NCBI GenBank assembly: GCA_034431815.1
Contig: DAOUCS010000139.1
Location: 1-23,564, forward strand
Direction of reading: 5' to 3'
Length of the DNA: 23,564 bases
DNA from: HRBIN29 sp034431815
GTDB lineage: Bacteria; Chloroflexota; Dehalococcoidia; Tepidiformales; Tepidiformaceae
The notes under the pieces were generated by a model. The model was given only the letters and a program-made list of their open reading frames with translations, did no database searches and had not been told where the DNA came from. Made by a program: the position numbers and the translations under genes. Below, piece by piece: positions 12,342-20,027 of this stretch (positions are counted from its first letter, which is position 1; every line of letters starts with the position of its first letter).

Positions 12342-13679
12342 GTGTCCGCGCTCCGCGCGCTCGTCGCCCTCCTCCTGCTCGCCGTCGCCGCCACGGCCTG
12401 CAGCCCGAGGCCGTCGGCGCCGCCCGCTCCGGAGGCGGCCACGCCGACGGCCTCGGACACAACGGCAGCGCCGGCGGCGACCTCCACCGCCACCCCTTCG
12501 CCTGCCGCCGGCGCCGCCTACCGGACCATCCTCGACGAGGTCGCACGGCTGCGGGGACTCCCCGCTCCACCGAACCTCGCAATTCAGTTCGTCGCCCGCG
12601 CCGACCTTCCGGCGCTCCTCGACGACCTCCTCACGGACGAAGACCGCCGCTGGTTCGCCGAAACGACGACGCTCTACCAGCTGCTCGGCCACTTCCGCCC
12701 GGACCAGAACTACCTGGATATCTACCGCTCGTTCGGCGCCACCGCCGTGCTCGGGCTGTATTCGCCCGATCACGACACCCTCTGGATCGTCCGTGACGGA
12801 AGCGAGGCTCCCGACCCAGCAGACTTGGCGCCGGACGAGCTCGAAACCCTGGCCCACGAGTTCGTCCACGCGATCCAAGACGCGGAGTTCGACCTGGGCG
12901 CCACCTATCGCCGGGTGATGGACACCCTCGACCGGAACCTGGCCTGGACGGCCGCGGTCGAAGGGGATGCGGTCTACACCTCGGGCCTCTACCGGGGGCG
13001 TCGCGGCACCTGGGTGCCCGCGGGGCGGGCGTTCGCCTTCGCTCGTGCCGACCTCGGGTTGGCTCAGGTCGGGGATGTTCCCCCATCCATCCTTCGCGAG
13101 CTGTACTTCCCCTACACGACCGGCGCCGAGTGGGCGCGCGCGGTGGTCGAACGCTACGGCTGGACCAGGCTCGATGCCTTCCTCCGCGAGCCGCCCGTGG
13201 CCACGAGCATCATCCTGCACCCGGACCTGGCGGCGGGGACATGGGTGCCCGAAGCGGTACCCGAGCCCGACCCTCGAGCCGTGCTCGGCGGCGGGTGGCG
13301 CCGCGAGTCAGGCGGCCAGTTCGGGGAGTTCAGCCTCCGCAACTTCCTCCAGCTCCGGCTGAGCGCGGCCCATGCCGGTGCGGCCGCCGCCGGATGGTCG
13401 GGCGACGCCTATGCGGTGTACACGGATGGCGCGTCGCACCTGGCCACCTTCGAGCTGCGGTTCGAACAGCAGGGCGACGCCGAAGCAGCCGCGGCGGCCG
13501 TGGCGCTCCTGCTCGAACGCTCCGGCGCGCGCACGGCCGAGGCCGGCGCGGTGGCCGTGTCGCCCCTGCCCGACGGCCGGGAGTTCGCCCTCCTCCGCAA
13601 CGGACGGAGCGTCTTTCTTGCCGTCGCCGACGCGCCGGGCATCGCCCGGACTGTACTCGAGGCGATCGCTCCCCGCTAG
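12342..13679 (+). CDS. Lipoprotein with HExxH zinc metallopeptidase motif
   Basis: The 445-residue product starts at GTG 12342 with a lipoprotein signal peptide. After MSALR comes a hydrophobic stretch ending in ATAC, with the lipid-anchored Cys at residue 20. A Thr/Ala/Pro-rich linker spans 21-58. The mature domain holds HEFVH at 172-176 (LETLAHEFVHAIQDAEF) and a downstream EGDA with E207. This is the gluzincin arrangement, in which two His and the later Glu bind zinc and E173 is catalytic. This suggests a surface-anchored metallopeptidase, but substrate and family are unknown. The earlier part of the same frame overlaps cydB and the tRNA and is not coding. The gene stands alone between two divergent tRNA-Glu genes. 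A possible CAAAAT -10 lies 9 bases upstream. Confidence 0.8.
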   Translation: MSALRALVALLLLAVAATACSPRPSAPPAPEAATPTASDTTAAPAATSTATPSPAAGAAYRTILDEVARLRGLPAPPNLAIQFVARADLPALLDDLLTDEDRRWFAETTTLYQLLGHFRPDQNYLDIYRSFGATAVLGLYSPDHDTLWIVRDGSEAPDPADLAPDELETLAHEFVHAIQDAEFDLGATYRRVMDTLDRNLAWTAAVEGDAVYTSGLYRGRRGTWVPAGRAFAFARADLGLAQVGDVPPSILRELYFPYTTGAEWARAVVERYGWTRLDAFLREPPVATSIILHPDLAAGTWVPEAVPEPDPRAVLGGGWRRESGGQFGEFSLRNFLQLRLSAAHAGAAAAGWSGDAYAVYTDGASHLATFELRFEQQGDAEAAAAAVALLLERSGARTAEAGAVAVSPLPDGREFALLRNGRSVFLAVADAPGIARTVLEAIAPR

Positions 13680-13703
13680 CGATAGCTCGTGAGCGAGAGC
13701 CCA

Positions 13704-13712
13704 TGCTACCCT
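13704..13712 (+). promoter_or_regulatory. Extended -10 promoter of tRNA-Glu(TTC)
   Basis: TGCTACCCT is an extended -10 (TGn plus TACCCT). It ends 12 bases before the mature tRNA, the same distance as in the other tRNA-Glu gene. The -35 region is weak, which is common with extended -10 promoters. Confidence 0.55.
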
Positions 13713-13724
13713 GGGCTCGCGGGT

Positions 13725-13801
13725 GGCGCGTTCGTCTAGAGGCCTAGGACGCCGCCCTTTCAAGGCGGAGATCGCGGGTTCGAATCCCGCACGCGCTACC
13801 A
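13725..13801 (+). tRNA. tRNA-Glu (anticodon TTC)
   Basis: The 77-base gene includes CCA. The acceptor arm GGCGCGT pairs with ACGCGCT, the anticodon arm is CCGCC-CTTTCAA-GGCGG (anticodon TTC, decoding GAA and GAG), and the T arm is GCGGG-TTCGAAT-CCCGC. It differs from the CTC gene at five positions, including a compensated acceptor pair, and keeps the same G1-U72 and A73. A short GC hairpin at 13839-13854 follows and may end the transcript. Confidence 0.95.
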
Positions 13802-14240
13802 CAGCCGCCCACCCGTAGGCATGGTCGTCCTCGCTCGACGGGCCCCTAGGGCCTCCTCTCGGCTGGGAGTGCCGGCAACCTGGCTCCCACACGGGTGAAC
13901 GCTCCAGCAGCACAGCGAATCCCCCCAGCTTCCCGGACGAGATGTGTAACGTAGGGTCCGCCTGACGCCGCAGGCCTCGGCAACGTGGCGCCTGGCGCGA
14001 ACGCTCGCCGCCGAAGCGACGGAGCCCGCCGCGACGCGCGGCGTGCCCGCCGGATCCTCTCACGCCCCCGGAACCGATCCAGTAACCGTTCCTTCCCCCG
14101 CGTTTGCGCGCAAGCGGCTGCCGGCGTAGCGTCGCGATCGAGGAGGCGAACGGCGAGGCTGGCCGTCGCCGTGAGTACGCGACGGAGGGGCGGGTCTGAC
14201 CACCTGGACCGAACACCGTTCGATCGGGATCGCCGGTCGG
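13802..14240. other. Gene-free stretch after tRNA-Glu(TTC)
   Basis: In these 439 bases I find no supported coding frame: the long open frames here lack recognisable motifs and start sites. It contains a small hairpin (13839-13854), a second weak inverted repeat (GGGAG at 13865 with CTCCC at 13884), and no clear promoter for the next gene. It could be a decayed gene or a leader region. Confidence 0.45.
13839..13854 (+). terminator. Possible tRNA terminator hairpin
   Basis: GGCCC at 13841-13845 and GGGCC at 13849-13853 form a 5-bp stem with loop CTA, followed by TCCTCTC. It is about 40 bases after the tRNA end. The stem is short and the T run imperfect. Confidence 0.35.
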
Positions 14241-15374
14241 ATGCTTCCGCGCGCCCTCGAGGCGGTACGGGCCCTCTGGGGTCGCCGGGACGAGACGCTT
14301 CGCCGCCTCGCAATGGCGGACCCCGAGGCGGAGGCCCGGGGCTTTCCGATCGCCCTTGCCGCGGCGGTCGCGGTCGTGGCCGCCTGCGGGGGGTTCGCGC
14401 TCGCGTACCAGAGCCTGGCGGCGCGCGGCGAGCTTGCCGCGGACTTCACCTGGGCGCTCCGCGGGGCGCAGCGCCTGCTCGCGGGCGAGAATCCGTACGA
14501 CGACCCTGCCCTCGCCCCCTATCTCCCCTACCCGTTCGATGCGCCGCTCTTCTATCCGCTGCCGGCCCTGCTGGCCGCGCTCCCGTTCGTTGGCCTTCCC
14601 TGGGAGCTCGCAGGTGCGCTGTTCTTCGCCGTCGGCTCAGGGCTCCTGGCGTACGGGGTAGCGCGCCGCGCCCCCTACCTCCTGCCGCTCTTCATCAGCG
14701 CTCCCTACTACGTCGCGGCGACCGTCGCCCAATGGTCGCCGCTGGTGATGGCGGCGGCGTTCCTCCCGCTCCTCTCGCCGCTCGCCCTCTGCAAGCCGAA
14801 CGTCGGGCTCGCGGCGCTCCTCCGCCGTCGGACGCCCGCGGGGCTGGCGCTTTTCGGCGCCGCTGCGCTGCTCAGCCTCGCCGTGATGCCCTCCTGGCCG
14901 TTCGAGTGGCTCTCGAACCTGCGGCTCGCCGGCCCGCAGTACCGAATGCCGCTCGCGGTGCTTCCCGGGCCGCTGCTTCTCCTCGCGCTCTGGCTGTGGA
15001 AGGGGCGGGACGGCCGGCTCTTCATCGTGCTCTGCGCGCTGCCGCAGCGCCTCTGGTTCTACGACCAGCTCCCGGTGTGGCTCGTGGTTCGGAGCTGGGG
15101 CGAAAGCCTGACCCTGGTTGCCTCGAGTTGGGTCGGTTACACCCTCTGGCGGCTGCTCCCCGATGGCGACACGCGCGCGGGCACATCGCCCGAAACGGCC
15201 GGCCCGTGGGTCGTCCTGAGCATCTATCTCCCTGCCCTGGCCCTGCTCCTACTGCGGGAGCTCCGGCGGCGCGCTCAGCCGCTTGGCAATGAGAGCGCCG
15301 GGACCGTCGTAGAGCACAAGGTAGCGCGGGCTGTCCCGCACGATCGCTTGGAGCGCACCGGTGCCGTCGACTAG
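14241..15374 (+). CDS. Polytopic GT-C-type membrane protein (GT87/DUF2029-like)
   Basis: The 377-residue protein has about nine to ten hydrophobic helices. Just after the first helix is a loop of the kind found in DUF2029/GT87 lipid-sugar-dependent transferases: ADFTWALRGAQRLLAGENPY, with D68 as the candidate catalytic acid and the GENPYDDP motif at 82-89. Such enzymes move a sugar from a polyprenyl-phosphate donor onto a lipid or glycan at the outer face of the membrane. ATG at 14241 has only a weak ribosome binding site; ATG at 14313 is an alternative. The last 40 residues are polar and are encoded opposite the end of the convergent gene at 15249-16937, so the true C-terminus is uncertain. 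Substrate unknown. Confidence 0.7.
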   Translation: MLPRALEAVRALWGRRDETLRRLAMADPEAEARGFPIALAAAVAVVAACGGFALAYQSLAARGELAADFTWALRGAQRLLAGENPYDDPALAPYLPYPFDAPLFYPLPALLAALPFVGLPWELAGALFFAVGSGLLAYGVARRAPYLLPLFISAPYYVAATVAQWSPLVMAAAFLPLLSPLALCKPNVGLAALLRRRTPAGLALFGAAALLSLAVMPSWPFEWLSNLRLAGPQYRMPLAVLPGPLLLLALWLWKGRDGRLFIVLCALPQRLWFYDQLPVWLVVRSWGESLTLVASSWVGYTLWRLLPDGDTRAGTSPETAGPWVVLSIYLPALALLLLRELRRRAQPLGNESAGTVVEHKVARAVPHDRLERTGAVD

Positions 15375-16937
15375 CATGCCGGCGGCGGCGAAGGGGCGCT
15401 TCGCGATGTACACGTAGTCGAACTCCGCCTCGAAGAACGCCGCCCACCGTTCGACGCACGTCAGCCCCAGGAGCGTGCACGCCTGGAGCGCCTCGTGCCG
15501 GCGCATGCGCTCCCCGAACGAACCGGTCCATTCGTACCCCTGGACGACGTTCACCGCCTGCCGTCCGGTAAGCGCCGGGAACCACTCCGTCGTTCGGTCG
15601 CTCCCGAACCAGCGGTCGCCGGTGACCACGGCGAAGGAGGCGTCGCGGGGCGTCCGTTCGGCGACGACCGCCATGGCAGCGCGTTCGGCCGCCGGGAGCC
15701 CGCTGAGGAGCGGCCGATACGCCTCCAGCGTCGTGAAGACGGTAAAGAGCGCGATTGGTACCGCCGCGGCTGCCGCCGCGCCAAGCGGTGGACGGCCGAG
15801 AGACCGGAGGTTCCAATCCCCGCCGAGCCGCCTGCCGGCTGCCGTCGCCGCGAGCGCGGCGAGTTCGGCCAGGCCGAGGGCCGCCAGGAGCGCGATGGGA
15901 ACCACGGCCCGCTGGTCAGCAGCGCGGGCCTGCGCGAGGTGAGCAAGCAGGACCCACGCCGCCAGAAACCATTCGCCGCGGAGCAGGGTCCGGTACGCGC
16001 CGAAGAGGGCTAGCGCGCCGATGAGGGGGAAGAAGGGCTCGCGCGTGATGTCGAGATGGGCGAGGCGCACCAGCCCTGCGTACCACGGCCACCCCGAATC
16101 GACCGCTGGACGAACGGCGTCGGCTCCATGGCGAATCCCCACCGCCGCGAGCCACGGGGAAGCCACCGCGAGGCCGAGCACGCCTGCCGTGGCGAAGCGG
16201 AAAAACCCAGCGCGCGTGCGGTCGAAGGCCAGCCACACCAGCGGAACGGAGTAAGCGACGAACCAGGCTGCTTCCGGATGGGAGAGGAGCGTCAGCCCGG
16301 CGAAGACGCCGAGGCCCGCCAGCGGCCCCCGTCTCCCCGTTCGCGCCAGCCGGACCGCTTGCCAGAGAGCGAGGAGGGAGAAGAGCTGCCCGACGGCCCT
16401 GGTGATGCCGCCGCCCATGATGACCCACACGTAGGCCATCGGAAGGAGGGCGAACCAGAGTGCCGCGATCCACGCCAGCCGCCGGGGCCTCAGCAGCTCG
16501 GCGGCGAGCAGGGCGAAGACCCCGACGGAGAGCACGTTCAGTGACATCGGCAGCAAGCGCATCACGTCGATGAGGGACCAGGGACCGAGGCGATCGAGGG
16601 CGGCGGCAAGATAGATGCCGAGCGGCGGATAGGCGAACGGCAGCCCGCCGTTGTACGAGGTCTCGGCGGGAAGCCGGAAGCCGGAGTCCTGTAGGTCGCG
16701 GGCCATGGCATAGAAGAGCCCGCCGTCGTTGAGGGGGAACGAGGATGGCAGCACGAAGGCAAGCCGCATGGCCGCCGCCGCGCCGATTGCCTGCCCCGCG
16801 AGGAGAAGGATGCCCCAGGGTGGGCGCTTGCTCGCCGCTTCCGTCCTGGCCGCCGTGAGGAGCGGTACGGTATCTTCTCGGGGGGCAGGGGGCGCCGCCG
16901 GCCGCTCGGTGACGATGCTCATCTCCACGTTCACCAT
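15249..16937 (-). CDS. Polytopic GT-C-type glycosyltransferase-like membrane protein
   Basis: The 562-residue protein has a 45-residue polar N-terminus, about eleven hydrophobic helices and a soluble C-terminal domain of roughly 140 residues. The first loop after helix one, PLNDGGLFYAMARDLQDSGF, carries D71 in the position of the GT-C catalytic Asp. It is followed by YNGGLPFAYPPLGIYLAA, a block shared with PMT/ArnT-like (GT39-like) proteins. This suggests a polyprenyl-sugar-dependent transferase at the membrane, with unknown acceptor. No ribosome binding site precedes ATG 16937; ATG 16922 (MSIVTERP) is a possible alternative. The C-terminal VLYDGPGALIAKR looks natural, so this frame is probably the real one in the 126-bp overlap with the converging gene. 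The small helical gene at 17001 is divergent. Confidence 0.78.
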   Translation of the reverse strand: MVNVEMSIVTERPAAPPAPREDTVPLLTAARTEAASKRPPWGILLLAGQAIGAAAAMRLAFVLPSSFPLNDGGLFYAMARDLQDSGFRLPAETSYNGGLPFAYPPLGIYLAAALDRLGPWSLIDVMRLLPMSLNVLSVGVFALLAAELLRPRRLAWIAALWFALLPMAYVWVIMGGGITRAVGQLFSLLALWQAVRLARTGRRGPLAGLGVFAGLTLLSHPEAAWFVAYSVPLVWLAFDRTRAGFFRFATAGVLGLAVASPWLAAVGIRHGADAVRPAVDSGWPWYAGLVRLAHLDITREPFFPLIGALALFGAYRTLLRGEWFLAAWVLLAHLAQARAADQRAVVPIALLAALGLAELAALAATAAGRRLGGDWNLRSLGRPPLGAAAAAAVPIALFTVFTTLEAYRPLLSGLPAAERAAMAVVAERTPRDASFAVVTGDRWFGSDRTTEWFPALTGRQAVNVVQGYEWTGSFGERMRRHEALQACTLLGLTCVERWAAFFEAEFDYVYIAKRPFAAAGMLVDGTGALQAIVRDSPRYLVLYDGPGALIAKRLSAPPELPQ

Positions 16938-17000
16938 GAAACGGCGTTTCGGCTTTTACCGCGAGAGGACGGTAACGAATTCCGACAGGGAGCACGGCCG

Positions 17001-17234
17001 ATGAGGGACGACGATGCGGCGCGGGAGTACCGCGAGGCCTTCGCCGCGTGGATGGCGCAGCTCGAGCGGCTCCACGGCGTCCTGCTGGAGGGCAAGCCCC
17101 TCCCGCCGCCGGCGTTGAAGGGGCTGCTCAACCGCGAAGCCCGGGCGAAGGAGCGGTACGAGCGCGCTCGACGGCGGCTCCTGGGCATCGCCGACGAGCC
17201 CGGAAGGGAAGCGGGCGACAACCCGTTCCGGTAA
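17001..17234 (+). CDS. Small helical protein, 77 residues, function unknown
   Basis: ATG at 17001 has AGGGAG with 8 bases of spacing. The product is highly charged and probably two helices: REYREAFAAWMAQLERLHGV and LKGLLNREARAKERYERARR, joined by a Pro-rich turn (LPPP). It contains no Cys, signal peptide or membrane segment. It may be a helical-hairpin or coiled-coil protein. No known family is recognised. It diverges from the GT-C gene at 16937 and converges on the diiron operon, with a hairpin terminator at 17271-17305 between them. Confidence 0.65.
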   Translation: MRDDDAAREYREAFAAWMAQLERLHGVLLEGKPLPPPALKGLLNREARAKERYERARRRLLGIADEPGREAGDNPFR

Positions 17235-17270
17235 ACAAGCCGCTCCGAAATCCGTGCTCCGAGATGGCGA

Positions 17271-17305
17271 GGCGGGAGCGCGCCCCCCTTCTTCGCGCTC
17301 CCGCC
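17271..17305. terminator. Bidirectional hairpin terminator
   Basis: GGCGGGAGCGCG (17271-17282) and its exact complement (17294-17305) form a 12-bp stem around an 11-base loop. It lies between the convergent small gene (ends 17234) and the diiron-like operon (ends 17334). No long T run is seen on either strand. Confidence 0.7.
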
Positions 17306-17333
17306 GCAACCCGAACCGTCGCCCCCGCAGGCG

Positions 17334-18563
17334 TCAGGCGGTAGCGGTGGGCGCTGTCGCCTCCTCGAGAACGGCCGTGAGCCGACCGTTGAGATGCTTC
17401 CGCTCGAAGGTGGCGCGCCGGAGGTTCGCCAGGTAGCCGTCGACCTGGGCCTTCCGCAGCTCGAGCAGCTTCCGCCGCCCCTCTTCGATGCGGTCGGTGC
17501 CCCCGCCGAGCAGAACGGCAAGCGGCTCCCACACGGCCGGGTCCCGCCACTCCTTGGCAATGCGGCCCTCGGCCTTGCTGAAGTAGAGGTTCTGCTCCTC
17601 GCGTCGGTCGGGCATCTTGTACAGGAAGTGCTTCAGCCGCTCCACCTGGTACTCCATGAGGCGCTCGCGGTCCCGCGCGCAGAGCGAGTACAGCTGGCGC
17701 TCGAGCTGGTTCTGGGCGATGCGCTCGCCGTGCCGGAAAAGGGTGAGGAGCATGCTGTCCTGCACGAACAGTACCGCCGCGAGCTCGGGGAACGTCCGCG
17801 CCTCTTTCACAATGCGGTTGTAGTCGGTGGGCGCCTGGAGCCCAAGCCCGCCGCCGTTCGATAGAGCGCGCTTACGGAAGGCCTCCGAGTGCCGGGCGAG
17901 GTCGAAAATGACGGTTGAAAGGAAGAGCTTCAGCTCGAGGAAGCCGTAGCTGATCTCCGGGAGCCAGCTGGCCCACATCGTCGCCTCGAAGTAGGCGCGC
18001 TCGCTCTGCTCCGTGAGGAACTGGCAGACGGCGCGTTCGATCTCCGTCGGCAGCGGCTCGAGGGTATTCCAGGGAAGGTCTGTCGCGGCGGCCCAGCGGT
18101 CCCGAATCGCGATTTCGTACAAGGGCACAACGCAGTCGGCCCAGACGATGGCCTTTTCGAAGATGGTGTACCCCATGTCCTCGACGACGGGGTTCGGCCA
18201 GGAGCCGCGGGCGATCTCGGATCGGTTCGTCCACACGTCGGGGACGTCACCGTAGGTCCCGACCATCAGGTCGCTCAGCTGGAGACCCATGGCCGGATCC
18301 TTCGGGCGCACGCGGATGCCCCATTCCGTCGGCACGCGCATCCACCAGAAGTCGGGACGGACCACCCGGGCGCCGCGGGCGAGGTACATCTTCGCCTGCT
18401 CGCCCGAGACGCCGGCGCGGAGCGCCTGCCACACCTCCTGAAGGGTGTGTCCCTGCCGGAGGGCCAGCTCGATGAGGCCGTCCTCCCAGCCGAGTTCGCG
18501 GGCGCGGTCGCGCGCTTCCTGGGGGATTTCGATCGTGCGAGGCGCAGAGGGCGCTTCGGACAT
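17334..18563 (-). CDS. Degenerate ferritin-like/R2-like protein lacking most diiron ligands
   Basis: The 409-residue protein is a clear paralogue of the one upstream (18577-19626). It shares the blocks DLPWNTLEPLP (162-172), FRKRALSNGGGL (229-240), AVLLGGGTDR (349-358) and a final LRKAQVDGYLANL. Yet most metal ligands of the paralogue are replaced: E162 becomes L222 in DLARH, the helix-3 Glu has no counterpart, E240 becomes R299, and H243 becomes L302. Only E188 and H225 remain. It is therefore unlikely to bind a diiron centre and may be a regulatory or scaffolding partner. The N-terminal 60 residues form an extra helical region absent from the paralogue. ATG at 18563 has GAGGAG upstream and lies 13 bases after the paralogue's stop, so both are in one operon. 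Confidence 0.8.
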   Translation of the reverse strand: MSEAPSAPRTIEIPQEARDRARELGWEDGLIELALRQGHTLQEVWQALRAGVSGEQAKMYLARGARVVRPDFWWMRVPTEWGIRVRPKDPAMGLQLSDLMVGTYGDVPDVWTNRSEIARGSWPNPVVEDMGYTIFEKAIVWADCVVPLYEIAIRDRWAAATDLPWNTLEPLPTEIERAVCQFLTEQSERAYFEATMWASWLPEISYGFLELKLFLSTVIFDLARHSEAFRKRALSNGGGLGLQAPTDYNRIVKEARTFPELAAVLFVQDSMLLTLFRHGERIAQNQLERQLYSLCARDRERLMEYQVERLKHFLYKMPDRREEQNLYFSKAEGRIAKEWRDPAVWEPLAVLLGGGTDRIEEGRRKLLELRKAQVDGYLANLRRATFERKHLNGRLTAVLEEATAPTATA

Positions 18564-18576
18564 GGCAGCAGGCTCC

Positions 18577-19626
18577 TCAGGCAGCGTCGACGAACTGGCG
18601 GAGCAGCGGGCCGACCCGCTGGCGGCGATCGCCGAGGCCGGCGACTTCGAGGCGGTGGAGGTACTCGTTCACCTGCCGCTTGCGGAGGAGGAGGAACTTC
18701 TGCACGCCCTCGTCGAACTTGTCCTTGCCGCCGCCGAGGAGGATGCAAAGGGCCTCGAAGACGGGCGGGAAGGTGACATCGCCTGAGCCGCCGCCGGCGG
18801 CATCGCCCTCAGCCTTGTCGAGGTAGTGGTGGATCTCCTCGCGGCGTTCCGGCTCGGTGTCGAGGACGTACTTCAGATGCATCACGCCGAAGGCCAGGTG
18901 GCGGGATTCATCCTGAGCGCTCAGGCGGAAGATGCGCTTGTCCGCCTCGGTCTTCCCGATGAGCTCGCCCATGCGGAACATGGACTGGACGAAGCCCTCG
19001 GCCTGGATATGCATGAGGACGGACATCTCCGTGAAATCCCGCGCCTCGATGAGCGTCCGCAGGCCAAGCCCCGCGCCCTGAGCCAGGAGGCCGCCGCCGT
19101 TGGCGAGGGCTCGCTTCCGGAAGACGTCGGTGTGGCGCGCCTCGTCCATGATCTGGGTCATGAGGAAGAGGCCGGCCTCGTAATCCTGAGCGCTGACGAA
19201 GGGCAACCACTGGCCGGGGACATCGCCGGCGATGAATTCGACCTCGGTAAGCATGGTGCAGAGCTGGCACATTGCCCGCTCGATGTCGTCCGGGAGGGGC
19301 TCCAGCGTGTCCCAGGGGATGTCCCGGGCCGAGGACCACTGCCGCTGCACCGCTTCCTCGTAGAGCATGAGGCAGTTTTCGGCCCAGACGTCAGCTTTGG
19401 ACTGGTAGTTCGGACCGAACCGCTGGGCGTTGGGGCGCGGAATCGCGCCGCGGAGGCGGAAGGTCATGTCGCCCGCGCCGCGGGCTTCGGCTGAGTACCG
19501 GCCAAGGTTGATGTCGGCGAGGGTCATCCCCTTCTTGCTGGGGGTGGCGGAGGCGGCGTCGTCGTACAGGTCGAGCCAGGAGAGGTCGAGCCCCTGTCCC
19601 TGCCCGGTCGCGGGGTTGACGGCCAT
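18577..19626 (-). CDS. Ferritin-like/R2-like diiron oxidase-type protein with intact ligands
   Basis: The 349-residue protein shows the four-helix ligand set of the R2/ferritin-like superfamily: E128 or E130 on the first ligand helix, E162-x2-H165 (DEARH), E210 (IQAEGF) and E240-x2-H243 (DESRH). Spacings of 32-34 and 30 residues fit R2-type oxidases. Such proteins activate O2 at a carboxylate-bridged metal pair. Possible roles include fatty-acid or aromatic oxidation, or an R2-like ligand-binding oxidase; the substrate cannot be told. No radical-enzyme R1 gene or reductase is nearby. ATG at 19626 has AGGGAG with 8 bases of spacing. It is the first gene of an operon with the degenerate paralogue and is divergent from the Cys-rich small gene. 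A TAGAGT at 19671-19676 could be its -10, but no -35 is clear. Confidence 0.85.
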   Translation of the reverse strand: MAVNPATGQGQGLDLSWLDLYDDAASATPSKKGMTLADINLGRYSAEARGAGDMTFRLRGAIPRPNAQRFGPNYQSKADVWAENCLMLYEEAVQRQWSSARDIPWDTLEPLPDDIERAMCQLCTMLTEVEFIAGDVPGQWLPFVSAQDYEAGLFLMTQIMDEARHTDVFRKRALANGGGLLAQGAGLGLRTLIEARDFTEMSVLMHIQAEGFVQSMFRMGELIGKTEADKRIFRLSAQDESRHLAFGVMHLKYVLDTEPERREEIHHYLDKAEGDAAGGGSGDVTFPPVFEALCILLGGGKDKFDEGVQKFLLLRKRQVNEYLHRLEVAGLGDRRQRVGPLLRQFVDAA

Positions 19627-19823
19627 CGCAGCTGCTCCCTATCGAGAATCTTTTCGCTCTGCCAAAGCGTACTCTATGCCCCCGGGGCGAGGGAAGATCT
19701 CCGAACGGCAGAAAAGTGAACGAACGAGCATTCGCTTCCGCGCGGTTACCGCTCATGCCCCTGATATGCACCGCCGATGATACGGATAGGGGCGTGCAGC
19801 CCCGCGACGGAGGAGGAGCAGTG

Positions 19824-20006
19824 ATGACCCGGGATGCTTGTCCGCACGAACCGGCGGTCCGGCCGAAGCTCTGCAAAGCCTGCTGCAATCAGTACGCGCT
19901 CCCGCCCTGCGCCCGGCGGTGGCTCGCCGCTCAGCTCACCGAGCTGCGGCGGGGAGAGCGCAGCGCCGCCATCCGCATCGTCACGAACCGGAAGCGCGCC
20001 GCCTAG
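19824..20006 (+). CDS. Cys-rich small protein, 60 residues, function unknown
   Basis: ATG at 19824 lies about 7 bases after AGGAGGAG, one of the strongest ribosome binding sites in the window. The frame is open further upstream but without such a signal. The N-terminal half has Cys at 6, 17, 20, 21 and 29 (CPHEP, KLCKACC, PPC), enough for a small zinc or Fe-S site. The C-terminal half is basic and amphipathic (RRWLAAQLTELRRGERSAA). It may bind nucleic acid or a metal, but no family is recognised. It is divergent from the diiron operon and converges on the PadR gene. A short hairpin (19789-19803) precedes the ribosome binding site. Confidence 0.6.
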   Translation: MTRDACPHEPAVRPKLCKACCNQYALPPCARRWLAAQLTELRRGERSAAIRIVTNRKRAA

Positions 20007-20027
20007 GAAACGCTCGCCGCGGGACCT

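Noticed and set aside
13985..15292. A 435-residue plus-strand frame of Arg/Pro-rich sequence
   Set aside because: The membrane protein in the frame starting at 14241 has hydrophobic helices and a GT-C-like loop; this frame has none and is a shadow.
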